Assembly: GCF_902170305.1 (NCBI RefSeq)
Contig: NZ_CABHWW010000026.1
Coordinates: 248,001-312,000 of the forward strand
Length of the DNA: 64,000 nucleotides
Reading direction: 5' to 3'
Source: Yersinia alsatica
Lineage (GTDB): Bacteria; Pseudomonadota; Gammaproteobacteria; Enterobacterales; Enterobacteriaceae
Shown: piece after piece, positions 10,820-21,341 of the stretch
How the letters are laid out: each line of letters begins with the position of its first letter
Position numbering within the stretch: position 1 is the stretch's first letter
Position numbers and translations under genes: made by a program
The notes under the pieces: model-generated
The model's input: the letters and a program-made list of their open reading frames with translations, nothing else
What the model was told of the DNA's origin: nothing
Databases searched by the model: none

Positions 10820-12412
10820 TTAATCAGCAAATTGCAGCAGTTGCTGAGTATACTGCTGCTTGGGTGCGGCAAATATCGCCTGACAATCACCTTGCTCCAC
10901 CACCTCGCCCTGTTTTAACACAATCACCTGATGACAGAGCGAACGAACGACTTGTAAGTCATGGCTGATAAACAGATAACTGAGTTGATAACGTTGCTGC
11001 AAAGATTTCAGCAAGGCCAGAATTTGTGCCTGTACTGATTTATCCAGTGATGAGGTTGGCTCATCCAGAATCAGTAATTGAGGTTGCAAAATGAGGGCTC
11101 GCGCAATTGCAATGCGCTGGCGCTGCCCACCAGAGAACTCAGTTGGGTAGCGGTAGCGGCTCACTGGGTCCAGACCAACTTCTTCCATGGCCTTAATTAC
11201 TCGCTGCTCACGGTGTACTGCACTGAGCCTTTGATGCACTTCCAGCCCTTCAGCAATGATCTGTTGAACATTCAAGCGTGGGTTTAGGGCTGAATAAGGG
11301 TCCTGAAACACGATTTGAATGCGGCTACGATAAGGCAACATTTGCTTGGGCGAGAAGCTGTGTAGCGGCTGACCACTAAACCAAATCTCACCTTTAGAGG
11401 GCAGCAAGCGCAGCAGTGCCAGCCCAGTGGTGCTTTTCCCTGAGCCAGATTCTCCCACTAAACCTAAACTCTCACCGGGCTTTAAATCAAAACTGAGATC
11501 TTTCAGTGCATAGTGATGAGCGACAGTGCGGCGCAGTAAGCCGCGTTTAATGGGAAAAGCCACTTGCAGCCCTTTAACTTGCAGTAAGGGTTGCAAGTCC
11601 ATGGTCAGTGGCAGTGGGTCGCCCTGTGGCTCGGCATCCAATAATTGACGGGTATAGGGGTGCTGCGGGGCGCTGAACAGTGTCTGGCGGCTGTTCTGCT
11701 CAACAATACGGCCTTCACGCATCACCGCCACATTGTCTGCCAGCCGGCGCACGATATTCAGGTTATGAGTGATAAACAGCAAACTCATACCCATTTCTTG
11801 CTTTAACTCTTTCAGCAAACTCAAAATCTGGGCTTGAACTGATACATCCAGCGCGGTGGTCGGTTCATCGGCAATCAGCAATTTGGGTTTGGTCAAGACC
11901 GCCATGGCGATCATGACGCGCTGACGTTCCCCACCGGATAACTGATGCGGAAAATCAGCCAGTCGGTCTTTAGCATTGCGAATTCCCACCCGGTCAAGGC
12001 ACTGAATAATCTCCGCTCGAGCCGCTTCTTGACGCATACCTCGGTGCAGCGACAAAACTTCAGCCAACTGTTTTTCAATGGTATGCAGTGGGTTGAGTGA
12101 GACCATAGGCTCTTGAAATATCATTGAAACCTGGTCACCACGAATACTGCGTAATGTCGGTTCGTCGGCATGTAACAGTGATTTGCCGGCAAACAGAATA
12201 TCCCCTGTCGGGTAAACTACCGGCGGTGAGGGCAATAAACGCAATATTGACAAGGCGGTGACACTCTTGCCGGAGCCAGATTCCCCCACTAAAGCCAGTG
12301 TTTCACCCGGTGCTACCTGCAATGACAGCTCGCTGACCACTTGACGTTCAACGCCAGCCTGACGAAATGCAACACTGAGATTCTGAATATCCAGGAGTGG
12401 AGAGGTTGCCAT
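10820..12412 (-). CDS. yejF: YejF, dual ATPase of the YejABEF peptide importer
   Basis: Energises the Yej oligopeptide/microcin C ABC importer. About 530 residues with two complete ATPase cassettes: Walker A GESGSGKS in both halves, signature motifs LSGGERQRV and FSGGQRQRI, and Walker B LLIADEPTTALD and LLILDEPTSSLD. The start is placed at MATSPLLDIQNLSV; an in-frame upstream ATG would overlap yejE by 11 codons and is not conserved. It begins one base after the yejE stop, so it is the last gene of the yejABEF operon. Confidence 0.95.
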   Translation of the reverse strand: MATSPLLDIQNLSVAFRQAGVERQVVSELSLQVAPGETLALVGESGSGKSVTALSILRLLPSPPVVYPTGDILFAGKSLLHADEPTLRSIRGDQVSMIFQEPMVSLNPLHTIEKQLAEVLSLHRGMRQEAARAEIIQCLDRVGIRNAKDRLADFPHQLSGGERQRVMIAMAVLTKPKLLIADEPTTALDVSVQAQILSLLKELKQEMGMSLLFITHNLNIVRRLADNVAVMREGRIVEQNSRQTLFSAPQHPYTRQLLDAEPQGDPLPLTMDLQPLLQVKGLQVAFPIKRGLLRRTVAHHYALKDLSFDLKPGESLGLVGESGSGKSTTGLALLRLLPSKGEIWFSGQPLHSFSPKQMLPYRSRIQIVFQDPYSALNPRLNVQQIIAEGLEVHQRLSAVHREQRVIKAMEEVGLDPVSRYRYPTEFSGGQRQRIAIARALILQPQLLILDEPTSSLDKSVQAQILALLKSLQQRYQLSYLFISHDLQVVRSLCHQVIVLKQGEVVEQGDCQAIFAAPKQQYTQQLLQFAD

Positions 12413-12413
12413 A

Positions 12414-13439
12414 TCAGTACACCTTACTTGGGTCAAAGGCGTCACGCACCGCTTCGCCGATAAAGATCAACAGAGATAACAGCACGGCTAATACCAGGAA
12501 TGCAGTGATCCCAAGCCAGGGCGCTTGCAGGTTATTTTTACCTTCCAAGAGCAGCCCGCCTAATGAGGGAGAGCCCATAGGCAAGCCAAAACCAAGGAAA
12601 TCCAGCGAAGTTAGGGTGGTAATAGAACCACACAGAATGAAGGGCAAGAAGGTCAATGTGGCCACCATGGCATTAGGTAGCATATGTCGCGACATAATAA
12701 CTCGGTCGCGTACTCCCATGGCCCGTGCTGCCCGGATATAGTCATAATTTCGCGTGCGCAGAAACTCTGCCCGCACCACACCGACCAACCCCATCCAGCC
12801 AAATATCACGGTAATACCTAATAACCACCAGAAATTGGGTTGCACGATGCTGGACAGTAGAATCACTAAAAACAGGGTTGGCATACCTGACCAGACTTCA
12901 ATAAATCGCTGGCCCCATAGGTCAACTCGGCCACCGTAATAGCCTTGAACTGCCCCGGCACAAATCCCAATCACACTGGAAAATAGCGTCAGTGTCAGGC
13001 CAAATAACAGCGAAATACGGAACCCATAAATGACTTTAGCCAACACGTCGCCACCGGTGCTGTCAGTCCCCAATAAATTGGTGCGGCTGGGGGGCGAAGG
13101 GAAGGGCACGTCAGTGGCAAAATTAATGGTGTTATTGCTAAAGCGGATAGGTGCCCAGATAGCCCAACCATGATCTTTAATTCGGCCAATAACATAAGGG
13201 TCTTGATAATCGGCGGCGGTGGTTAAAATGCCGCCAAAAGTTGACTCGCTGTAATTAGCCATAAAGGGCATATAAATTCGCCCTTGATAGCTCACCAGCA
13301 ACGGTTTGTCATTGGCGATGAGCTCGGCAAACAAACTAATAATAAACAGAGTCAGGAAAATCCACAGCGACCAGTAGCCACGGCGGTTCTGACGAAATCG
13401 CCCCCAGCGGGCCTGATTAATAGCACTTAGCCGTATCAT
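12414..13439 (-). CDS. yejE: YejE, peptide ABC transporter permease
   Basis: Second inner-membrane permease of YejABEF, 341 residues, of the DppC/OppC type. The N-terminal part (WGRFRQNRRGYWSLWIFLTLFIISLFAELIANDKP) is followed by a periplasmic loop, then the transmembrane core with the EAA-type ATPase contact loop (RAARAMGVRDRVIMSRHMLPNAM). Its start overlaps the yejB stop by one base, indicating translational coupling. Confidence 0.95.
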   Translation of the reverse strand: MIRLSAINQARWGRFRQNRRGYWSLWIFLTLFIISLFAELIANDKPLLVSYQGRIYMPFMANYSESTFGGILTTAADYQDPYVIGRIKDHGWAIWAPIRFSNNTINFATDVPFPSPPSRTNLLGTDSTGGDVLAKVIYGFRISLLFGLTLTLFSSVIGICAGAVQGYYGGRVDLWGQRFIEVWSGMPTLFLVILLSSIVQPNFWWLLGITVIFGWMGLVGVVRAEFLRTRNYDYIRAARAMGVRDRVIMSRHMLPNAMVATLTFLPFILCGSITTLTSLDFLGFGLPMGSPSLGGLLLEGKNNLQAPWLGITAFLVLAVLLSLLIFIGEAVRDAFDPSKVY

Positions 13440-14539
13440 TATTGGCGGCCCTCAAAATCAATCCGTGGATCAACCAAGGTGTAGGTGATATCGCTGAGGA
13501 TATTCAGCAGCAAACCAATCAGGGTGAAAATATAAAGAGTGCCAAACATTACCGGGTAATCGCGCTGTAAGGTGGCGTCGTAGCCCAGTAATCCCAATCC
13601 ATTCAATGAAAACATCACTTCGATCAGCAGTGAGCCAGTGAAAAACATACTGATAAAGGTGGCCGGGAAACCGGCGATCACCAGCAACATGGCATTGCGA
13701 AACACATGGCGATAGAGAATTTTTTCTTCAGGTAGCCCTTTGGCGCGCGCGGTGACAACATATTGCTTGCGAATTTCGTCGAGGAAGGAGTTTTTAGTCA
13801 GCATGGTCAATGTAGCAAAGCCGCCAATCACTGTGGCCAATACCGGTAAAGTGATATGCCACAAATAGTCGGTTATTTTGCTGTACCACGGCAGCGTATC
13901 CCAGTTACTGGAAACCAGTCCGCGCAGCGGGAATAAATCGAAATAGCTGCCGCCGGAAAACAGCACCACCAGCAAAATGGCAAACAAAAACGAAGGGATA
14001 GCATAGCCGATAATGATTAAGGTGCTGCTCCAGGTATCAAAAGCCGTGCCATTTCGCACCGCTTTTTTAATCCCCAGTGGAATGGAAACGATATAAATTA
14101 TCAGCGTGCTCCATAGCCCGAGAGAGATGGACACTGGCAGACTGTGCTTAATCAATGACATTACCGATTCGCCACGAAACAGACTGTCGCCAAAATCAAA
14201 GCGCACATAGCTCCATAACATATCGAAATAACGTTGGTGCAGCGGCTTGTCGAATCCAAAACGCTGTTTGATTTCGGCAATGACTTCCGGGTCTAATCCG
14301 CGTGAGCCGCGATAGTTACTGTCACCCACCTGGGCAGCATTAAGGCCCACTTTCGCGCCACCCAAGCCAGCATCACCGCCGCCTGCGCTATAGCCACTGG
14401 AATGGCCCAGTTCAATGTTGGCTATCGCCTGATCAACTGGCCCGCCTGGGGCGATTTGCACAATAAAAAAGTTGATAGTAATAATCGCCCACAATGTGGG
14501 AATAACCAGCAATAACCGCCGTAATAGATATGCGCCCAC
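13439..14539 (-). CDS. yejB: YejB, peptide ABC transporter permease
   Basis: First permease of YejABEF, 366 residues, of the DppB/OppB type. It starts [24 protein letters not shown] and ends [17 protein letters not shown], the canonical permease tail. The contact loop [20 protein letters not shown] lies near residue 260. A glycine-rich periplasmic insert ([16 protein letters not shown], residues ~46-61) is typical of YejB. It lies 9 bp after yejA. Confidence 0.95.
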   Translation of the reverse strand: MGAYLLRRLLLVIPTLWAIITINFFIVQIAPGGPVDQAIANIELGHSSGYSAGGGDAGLGGAKVGLNAAQVGDSNYRGSRGLDPEVIAEIKQRFGFDKPLHQRYFDMLWSYVRFDFGDSLFRGESVMSLIKHSLPVSISLGLWSTLIIYIVSIPLGIKKAVRNGTAFDTWSSTLIIIGYAIPSFLFAILLVVLFSGGSYFDLFPLRGLVSSNWDTLPWYSKITDYLWHITLPVLATVIGGFATLTMLTKNSFLDEIRKQYVVTARAKGLPEEKILYRHVFRNAMLLVIAGFPATFISMFFTGSLLIEVMFSLNGLGLLGYDATLQRDYPVMFGTLYIFTLIGLLLNILSDITYTLVDPRIDFEGRQ

Positions 14540-14548
14540 AACCGCCCC

Positions 14549-16357
14549 CTAGTGACGTTCTGCTGGCAGGCGAGCTGCCTTGTTGACATCCAGCCACCAG
14601 CTATCAAACCCTAGCGAATAAGTGGGGCGATCCACAGGCATTGAGAATTTATCCCAATACGCAAAGCGGGCATGATTGGAATACCACATCGGGATCATCA
14701 AATAATTCCAGGTCAAGACGCGATCAAGGGCGCGCCCCAGAGACAGCAAGGCTTCGGGCTGTTCTTGATGTTTGATAATCTGTTCAATCAAGTGGTCAAT
14801 AGCCGGATCTTTAATACCGGAAGCATTATAGCTGGAATCAATATAAGCCGAGCTCCACAAGATTTGCAGATTTGGGCTAGGGTAAGGGAACGCAGTGTAA
14901 ACGGTCGGGATCATATCGTAATCCCGACTGCGTAGGCGGTTAACAAATTGAGAACTGTCAACCTCACGGATATTCATGGTGATGCCCAAACGCTGCAAAT
15001 TATGTTTGAACGGCTGAACATATTGGAAGTTGCTGCCACTGAGCAATAGCAATTCAAACTCAAAAGGTTTGCCAGTTTTGCTATTGACCAATTGCTGGTT
15101 TTTTACTTCCCAGCCAGCTTCACTCAGTAATTCGCGCGCTTTTAACAGATTATCCCGCGAATCGCCGCTGCCGTCAGTTTGTGGTGGCTGATATAGTTGC
15201 GTAAATACCTCTGGCGGTATTTTGCCTTTCAGCGGGGCTAACCAGGCTAATTCAGCACTGTCTGGATAACCCGTCGCAGCATATTCAGTATTCTGGAAGA
15301 AACTGTTAGTGCGCTGATAACTGTTGTAATAAAAGGCTTTATTCATCCAGTCAAAGTCAAAAGCTAAGGTGAGCGCCTGACGAACTCGGCGATCGCTAAA
15401 AATAGGGCGTTGGACATTAAATGCCAGCCAGCGAGTATTTTGTGCCGAGTTATCGACGATATCCTGTTTAACGATATAGTTTTTGGCGAAGTTGCCGCCC
15501 ACATATTGTGTGGCCCAGCTTTTTGGCGAGGTCTCTTCACGGAAATCAAACGCCCCAGCTTTAAAGGCTTCTAGCGCGACTTTATCGTCTAAATAATAAT
15601 CATAGCGGATGGTGTCAAAATTATATTGGCCACGATTGACTGGCAAATTAGCCGCCCAATAATCTCTGACCCGCTCATAAGTAATAAACTGGCCCATTTT
15701 ATATTTACCAATACGATAAGGGCCGCTGCTGACTGGCGGTTTACTCAGAGGATCACTGAGTTTATGGTCTCGCCAAAAATGCTCTGGCATCACTGGCAAA
15801 CCAAATAGACCCAGCATTTTATCTTTATTGGGTTCCGGGAATTCAAAACGTACAGTCAGGCGAGAAATGGCTTTTACCTGCACGCCTTTATAGACGATAC
15901 GAAATTGTGGCACACCCTCGGTCATGAATTTATTGAAAGTGAAGGCAACATCTTGCGCGGTAATTGGCGTGCCATCATGGAAACGGGCACGGGGATTGAT
16001 ATCCACTTCAATCCAATGAAAGTCTGGGGCAAAACGCGCGGATTCGGCAATTAATGGGTAATAGCTGCCAATTTCGTCATCGGAGGTGGCAAATAGCGAG
16101 TCATATAGCCGCTCAGAGCGTATAGCCGGGTTGCCACGCAATGCATAGCGGTTAAAGTTATCAAAGGTACCAATAGCCGATAGCGTTATATCCCCGCCTT
16201 TAGGGGCCGCCGGATTAACATAATCAAAATGGCTAAAATCTGATGAGTATTTAGGTTCACCCAGTATGGCAAAAGAGCTGCCTTCTTTAATAGTTTCAGC
16301 CTGTAGCCCAAAACTCAGGGCCGCAAGTGCTAAGGCAGCAAGTAGGCGTGACAACAT
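14549..16357 (-). CDS. yejA: YejA, periplasmic peptide-binding protein
   Basis: Solute-binding protein of the Yej importer (SBP family 5), 602 residues. A Sec signal peptide MLSRLLAALALAALSFGLQA precedes ETIKEG. The sequence carries the family pattern AAPKGGDITLSAIGTFDNFN near residue 50. Family work links Yej to uptake of oligopeptides, microcin C-type antibiotics and defence against host peptides. It is the first gene of a tight operon yejA-B-E-F. The next upstream gene, on the same strand, is a c-di-GMP phosphodiesterase 98 bp away. Confidence 0.95.
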   Translation of the reverse strand: MLSRLLAALALAALSFGLQAETIKEGSSFAILGEPKYSSDFSHFDYVNPAAPKGGDITLSAIGTFDNFNRYALRGNPAIRSERLYDSLFATSDDEIGSYYPLIAESARFAPDFHWIEVDINPRARFHDGTPITAQDVAFTFNKFMTEGVPQFRIVYKGVQVKAISRLTVRFEFPEPNKDKMLGLFGLPVMPEHFWRDHKLSDPLSKPPVSSGPYRIGKYKMGQFITYERVRDYWAANLPVNRGQYNFDTIRYDYYLDDKVALEAFKAGAFDFREETSPKSWATQYVGGNFAKNYIVKQDIVDNSAQNTRWLAFNVQRPIFSDRRVRQALTLAFDFDWMNKAFYYNSYQRTNSFFQNTEYAATGYPDSAELAWLAPLKGKIPPEVFTQLYQPPQTDGSGDSRDNLLKARELLSEAGWEVKNQQLVNSKTGKPFEFELLLLSGSNFQYVQPFKHNLQRLGITMNIREVDSSQFVNRLRSRDYDMIPTVYTAFPYPSPNLQILWSSAYIDSSYNASGIKDPAIDHLIEQIIKHQEQPEALLSLGRALDRVLTWNYLMIPMWYSNHARFAYWDKFSMPVDRPTYSLGFDSWWLDVNKAARLPAERH

Positions 16358-16455
16358 ATTGGTGGTGATCTCCTGCTGTTATTCGAATAGTAATACTCTT
16401 AAATGAAATTACCAGTTTGCAGGGGTAAAGCAAACATTAAGCCAATGAGTTTTTG

Positions 16456-18018
16456 TTACGAATTCTTTTTATTACAAAACTTGACTAAATCCCCAACAGA
16501 TAACGGCTTGCTAAGTAAATAGCCTTGCAAGAAGTTCACCCCATGTTGGGCCAAATACTGGAGTTGTTGTTCTGTTTCAACACCTTCAGCAACCGTCTCG
16601 ATATTGAGGTTCTGCGCCAACATTAATACAGCATCTAATACCGGTGCCGCGACCGTATTAATGCCGATGGTGCTAACAAAGCCACGATCAATTTTAATAT
16701 AATCTAAAGTAAAACGTTCTAAATAGATCAGCGCACTGTGTCCAGTCCCAAAGTCATCAACCGCGATTTGTATCCCTTGGGAACGCAGCCAGGCGAATTG
16801 CTCAATAGCTAATTCTTCTTCAACCATACCTCGCTCGGTAATCTCGAACACCGGAGCAAAAATGTCGGTATTTAATTGCTGCAACATGTGTAAGACATCT
16901 TTACGGAAGCCATCATCAGCAAGATGGACAGGGGAGATATTAAAAGCAAGCTTCGTCCCAGCAGGAACGTAATCTTCCATTAACTTACTGTCACTGACGA
17001 TTAATTCAAATAAATGCCGAGTCAGTGGTTGAATCAAATGCTGAGCTTCTGCATAGGGAATAAAGAGATCCGGTGAGATTCGCCCTTCGATAGGATGTTT
17101 CCAACGGATGAGTGCCTCAAAGCCTGACATTGTACGTTCATCTGAACGGAATACTGGCTGATACTCAATGAAGAATTCACCACGCCGTATACCACGTAGA
17201 ATTTCGGCTTCAGCACTTTGACTGGTAATCAAAATATAATATGCCAGGATACCGACTAAACCTGAAAGTAACAGACCGCCGAGTAACGTCATGCGAATAT
17301 CATCCGCAGTCAGGCTGGTGTGATAAATCAATATTTTAATGGGATAGCCGGGTAATTGGACCTCATGTGAGGATTGGGCTGGTAATTGGTTGACCGGAAT
17401 GACTCTGGCGCTAAAAGTGGTTATCGCTAAATCATCAATAACGATAGCTAAGTTATTGACTTGGTTTTCCGCCGAGTTCAGCAAGAAATAAGGATGTAGC
17501 GTTAATTCTAGTGTTGCTAATACCCCAGAGTTACCTCGACCAGCCTCACGCAACCAAACCCCAATTGCCGGTTTACTTGGCATCATGGGCGTACCTTGCT
17601 GAATTTTAAAATCTAAAGGCTGGGATACGTTAATTTTAGGATATAGCGCACTGACCGGTACATGCATTTCACCTGTTGCTGAAGAACAATAAACAATGTC
17701 ATCGTGAACCAATAAGAAAGCTCTAACGCCATTGGTAAATGCAGCTCGATAGTGCAGTGCTGAACTGGCCTGTTCACATGTCTTGGTGCTTTGCGGGATA
17801 AGCTGAGACATGGTTGTCGTCAGTCCATTAAGGAACTGAGACGAATAGGATATAATATGATCGCTTTGTGTTGTTAATTTACGTTCACTGCTGCGATAAA
17901 GTAATGACAACGTAATAACAACAAAACAAATAAAGAAACAGAGTGCGAGGATGACACTTTTTTTTACAAGGTGGCGTCTGGATAAAATATTGCGGGAGAA
18001 CGCACTGTTTGAACCCAT
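16456..18018 (-). CDS. CSS-motif EAL-domain cyclic-di-GMP phosphodiesterase
   Basis: Membrane-bound enzyme expected to hydrolyse c-di-GMP. 520 residues: one membrane helix (~20-42), a periplasmic CSS domain with the signature YCSS and a partner Cys in TCEQAS, a second helix (~240-262), then an EAL domain. EAL hallmarks are all visible: FEALIRWKHP, NISPVHL, EITERGM, DDFGTGHS, IKIDRGF and AEGVETEQQ, so it should be catalytically active. E. coli PdeC/PdeB/PdeD share this design, where periplasmic redox state (CSS disulfide) controls activity. I do not assign one orthologue. It may be cotranscribed with yejABEF. Confidence 0.9.
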   Translation of the reverse strand: MGSNSAFSRNILSRRHLVKKSVILALCFFICFVVITLSLLYRSSERKLTTQSDHIISYSSQFLNGLTTTMSQLIPQSTKTCEQASSALHYRAAFTNGVRAFLLVHDDIVYCSSATGEMHVPVSALYPKINVSQPLDFKIQQGTPMMPSKPAIGVWLREAGRGNSGVLATLELTLHPYFLLNSAENQVNNLAIVIDDLAITTFSARVIPVNQLPAQSSHEVQLPGYPIKILIYHTSLTADDIRMTLLGGLLLSGLVGILAYYILITSQSAEAEILRGIRRGEFFIEYQPVFRSDERTMSGFEALIRWKHPIEGRISPDLFIPYAEAQHLIQPLTRHLFELIVSDSKLMEDYVPAGTKLAFNISPVHLADDGFRKDVLHMLQQLNTDIFAPVFEITERGMVEEELAIEQFAWLRSQGIQIAVDDFGTGHSALIYLERFTLDYIKIDRGFVSTIGINTVAAPVLDAVLMLAQNLNIETVAEGVETEQQLQYLAQHGVNFLQGYLLSKPLSVGDLVKFCNKKNS

Positions 18019-18451
18019 GTTACGCCGCTCCTCAGCATGATTGATAAAGTGTTATGAGTATAAGTAAGTTGGCAGCACAGCGCTACCGGTTTGCTAGTGA
18101 GCATTATTGGCATTAATAAGCGTATCGATATGAATAACATCCAATATAAAGAAATGTGCTCATAAAATGCATCAAATAAGCGGATCTGCATTCTTAATTT
18201 GTACTGATAGGTATATTCAGGAATATATATCAGTAAAACAAATTTTCAGATTATTGACACAATCTACTTAATTCTAGAAAGGAGAATCGTCGGTTGATAT
18301 GTCTTAGTGCCAGAAAACTCTTGGTTAAGTGGGGCGGATTTTACACAGAAATTTCTTGAATTTCGCGGTTGCTAAAAAAAAAGGACATTTCCTACAAGCC
18401 AGCAGGAAGAGTGGGTAGTTGCAGAATGGGCAGTCATAAATAGCGGATAAT
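18019..18451. other. AT-rich spacer upstream of the EAL gene
   Basis: About 430 bp without a credible gene between the mepS terminator and the EAL phosphodiesterase. It presumably carries the promoter for the latter; no repeat or strong hairpin is seen. Confidence 0.5.
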
Positions 18452-18476
18452 AAAAAACGCCGCTAATGCGGCGTTT
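18452..18476 (-). terminator. mepS terminator
   Basis: A 9-bp GC-rich stem (AAACGCCGC with GCGGCGTTT, loop of 4). On the minus strand it is followed by TTTTTTATTA, and it lies 45 bp after the mepS stop. Confidence 0.85.
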
Positions 18477-18520
18477 CAGAGTTTCGTTTGGCATCTCTCG
18501 GACAACAGGAATAAAATCAG

Positions 18521-19105
18521 CTAGCTGCGCGAACCGCTACTTAGCACTCGGCGCCCATCGCGATAACGCTTATTCCAATAATCTTCATTTAGGCTCGATA
18601 TTGTCACGCCGACACTGGTCGATGCATGAACAAATTTATCGTTACCTAAGTAGATACCAACATGGCGTCCAGTCGAACCCGCTCGGAACAGTACTAAATC
18701 ACCAGGACGCAACTTGGTACGTTGAATTTTCTTGCCAAGATCCTGCTGCTCAGATGTTGAGCGTGGCAAATTCATACCAAATTGTTCACGGAAAGTGGCT
18801 TGTACAAATGCGGAGCAATCAATACCGCGTTTGGTGCTACCGCCTAAACGATAACGAACACCTTTCCACCCTGCATACTGTTCTAGAATTTTTGACTTGA
18901 CGTCAACGTTGCGCACCATCGCTTCGAATTCATCCTGAGAGGCTTGCAGTAAAAGCCCATCTTTGTCATTAACTGCACGCATCTCAGTTTGCGTATTATG
19001 TAAGTTCGAAGTCTGTGATGAACTACACGCGGATAACATTACCGCTACTGCAACCGCAGGAATGACCCGCAGAATATATCTCATAATAGGTTGAGACTTG
19101 ACCAT
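18521..19105 (-). CDS. mepS: MepS (Spr) murein DD-endopeptidase lipoprotein
   Basis: Outer-membrane lipoprotein that cuts D-Ala-mDAP crosslinks so new murein can be inserted. 194 residues starting [17 protein letters not shown]; lipobox LSAC with Cys27; NlpC/P60 domain with catalytic Cys97 in [10 protein letters not shown] and the histidine in [12 protein letters not shown]. Nearly every conserved block of E. coli Spr is present. It is normally degraded by Prc-NlpI, whose genes are not in the window. Monocistronic, with its own terminator. Confidence 0.97.
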   Translation of the reverse strand: MVKSQPIMRYILRVIPAVAVAVMLSACSSSQTSNLHNTQTEMRAVNDKDGLLLQASQDEFEAMVRNVDVKSKILEQYAGWKGVRYRLGGSTKRGIDCSAFVQATFREQFGMNLPRSTSEQQDLGKKIQRTKLRPGDLVLFRAGSTGRHVGIYLGNDKFVHASTSVGVTISSLNEDYWNKRYRDGRRVLSSGSRS

Positions 19106-19478
19106 TGTTGTTGTTTTCCCTTGCTATCCTTACGACGGATGTCGCTACCCAAAAATGCCAAACGAATCGAGATTATTGATTGTGGTCTGATGAGACAATC
19201 ACTTAACCAAATAAATGTGCAGGAACGCACAATATTAATCAGGACAGTGGTGAAATGCCGGTATCCGAACACAAACGTTTTTGAGGTTACCGTAATAGTT
19301 AATAAAAGGCGAGAGCTTTTATAACCATTATTTTACTAAATGTTAATGAAACTTAATGTGTGCTATTAAAAGCGAGATTGCTGATTTTGTAGCCACTCGG
19401 GGATAATAAATGAAGGGAAATGTTAATGGCAGTTGGAGCAAAAAATAGACTTTTGCCCCAACATAAGCAGGTTACAGA
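19106..19478. other. Spacer between lpxT and mepS
   Basis: About 370 bp with no supported gene. It presumably contains the mepS promoter (upstream on the minus strand). I see no repeat or strong hairpin in it. Confidence 0.45.
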
Positions 19479-20180
19479 TTATTTCGTTGTGAACCCAGGC
19501 AAGTTCCGGTTAATGACATCAATGGCCTTGTCACTGAGTGGTGTTAGCAGTACCCAGCTTATCCCAACCAGAACAACGGAAAGAGAACCAACAGCAATAT
19601 CAGTAAACCAATGCGCGCCGATCATCACTCGTGGCATCGAGAAGACAATCACAATCAATAAGGCGATGGCAAAAGCACCGCGAGAAAAATAGCGCAGCAT
19701 AAAGCAGGCAAAGATCATTAACATCATGCCATGGTCGCCAGGGAAACTATCACCAGAAGCGTCTTTGGTTGGAATACCGGTTAACTCACTGACGCGATTA
19801 ATATTCTCAAACACCAGTGTTGGGCTGGGATGCGAAACTGGCAACATGTGGCCTAACTGGTTGAGGATAACCGCGGTCAGCAACATGACAAACCCGGTGA
19901 CTATCAGTCGGCGACGACCTACGGGTGTTTCCTTTATGTAGAAGTATAAATACAGCAGGCCCATACACATTAGGGAAATGACATCAAAAGCCCGATTGTT
20001 GGTGAGTGCCACCAAATGCAGAAAGGCAGGGCTGGACAGCAGATGTTGGTTAAAATAGAAGAATATTGCCGAATCTATTTTGAACCAAAAACCGTGGTTT
20101 GCCGGGATGTACCAAGAGAAGAACAGAGCAATCCCAAGCAAATTGAGCAGTAAAATTGTCGGTAAATTACGACGGGTCAT
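19479..20180 (-). CDS. lpxT: LpxT, lipid A 1-diphosphate synthase (PAP2)
   Basis: Transfers phosphate from undecaprenyl diphosphate to the 1-position of lipid A on the periplasmic side of the inner membrane, adding charge and recycling the carrier. 233 residues with six hydrophobic segments and PAP2 phosphatase motifs, including SFPGDHGMM (catalytic His) and the later GAHWFTDIAVGS block. It starts MTRRNLPTILLLNLLGIALFFSWYIPAN, as in YeiU/LpxT. It lies downstream of yeiR on the same strand with a 48-bp gap. Confidence 0.93.
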   Translation of the reverse strand: MTRRNLPTILLLNLLGIALFFSWYIPANHGFWFKIDSAIFFYFNQHLLSSPAFLHLVALTNNRAFDVISLMCMGLLYLYFYIKETPVGRRRLIVTGFVMLLTAVILNQLGHMLPVSHPSPTLVFENINRVSELTGIPTKDASGDSFPGDHGMMLMIFACFMLRYFSRGAFAIALLIVIVFSMPRVMIGAHWFTDIAVGSLSVVLVGISWVLLTPLSDKAIDVINRNLPGFTTK

Positions 20181-20228
20181 GCGGCGGCCTATACTATAAA
20201 TTGTGCAACGAATAAAAATCGGGGCATA

Positions 20229-21212
20229 TCATACCCCTTTATTTAACCGAATATTCAGTAATTCATGCTGTAGTGCATTCCAATCAGCTTCATTCGCGCT
20301 AATCAGTTCAATCCGGCTATCTAGCGGGGGGATCTGACGTGTTTCTATTTTTAGATCATTCCCTTGCTTGTTAATTACTAATGTTCCCTCTGCAATACGC
20401 ATCACTCCCTTTACCCGCTCGGCTGGATTTAATCGTACCCATTCCAATAGTGGAACTGTATCAAATACGGTGTCGGCATTAAATGCCCAACCACAGCTCA
20501 GATAACCTTGACCTTTATTCAATGCCCGACGCCAAGGTTCCGTCCCTTTCAAACGTAATGCTGCCAACCCATGTTGTCGTGTGGAGCCGTGGTGATGCGC
20601 ACCGTCAGGTAATTCATCATTATTACTGTGCGGTGTATCGAGCAGGGCCACATCAATTTTCCCTTGTTCCGCATAATAGAGGGGGCGTGATGTTGGTTGT
20701 TGCTCATGCCACTGTTGTAACGCGGCATAATCTGTTGCGCTATAAGTATCCTGTTTATTCGCCACCAAAATATCTGCGGCTGCCAATTGGTCGCGGAAAT
20801 TTTCATTCTCGGTATAGCGAGGCTCACTCAGTTGGCGGGCATCCAGCAAGCTTAAGGTCGCGCGCAGATCAATCCATGGTTGGTAAATATCTGAGGTCAA
20901 TAAGGAGAGGATCTGTTTGGGGTGGCCTAATCCGGTTGGCTCAATCAGCAAACGGTCCGGTTTTGCCTGCTGTAGCAACATATTCAAACCGACTTGCATC
21001 GGCAGACCATTAACACAACACATACACCCGCCAGGTATTTCTTTTAATACCGCGCCGCTCTCAGCTAATAGCGCGCCATCAATCCCTATTTCACCAAATT
21101 CATTCACCAAAACGGCCCATTTCTCATGTTCCGGCTTTTGGGCCAACAAATGACGAATAGTGGTGGTTTTTCCACACCCCAAAAATCCGGTAATCAAGTT
21201 GGTTTTTGTCAT
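20229..21212 (-). CDS. yeiR: YeiR, COG0523 zinc-binding GTPase
   Basis: CobW/COG0523 P-loop GTPase, proposed metal chaperone for zinc. 327 residues: Walker A GFLGCGKTTT at residues ~9-18, the metal-binding CxCC motif GGCMCC near residue 62, the NKxD-type motif VANKQD, and a histidine-rich patch (DGAHHHGSTRQHG, ~residues 203-215). The C-terminal CobW_C domain is present. Length and neighbours (lpxT) match E. coli yeiR. Confidence 0.92.
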   Translation of the reverse strand: MTKTNLITGFLGCGKTTTIRHLLAQKPEHEKWAVLVNEFGEIGIDGALLAESGAVLKEIPGGCMCCVNGLPMQVGLNMLLQQAKPDRLLIEPTGLGHPKQILSLLTSDIYQPWIDLRATLSLLDARQLSEPRYTENENFRDQLAAADILVANKQDTYSATDYAALQQWHEQQPTSRPLYYAEQGKIDVALLDTPHSNNDELPDGAHHHGSTRQHGLAALRLKGTEPWRRALNKGQGYLSCGWAFNADTVFDTVPLLEWVRLNPAERVKGVMRIAEGTLVINKQGNDLKIETRQIPPLDSRIELISANEADWNALQHELLNIRLNKGV

Positions 21213-21341
21213 ATGGATTCTCCGCTGTAAAATTTTTTTTTAATTAGCTATTAAGTTAATGGCATTTTAGCCGTTGTTATTAGAACAGGACAGAACTACG
21301 CGTAGGCTAATTATTAAACGAAAAAAGCCCAAATTAAGAGT

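Noticed and set aside
20483-21013. 176-codon open frame on the plus strand inside yeiR
   Set aside because: Antisense shadow of a well-supported gene; no start signal and no family.
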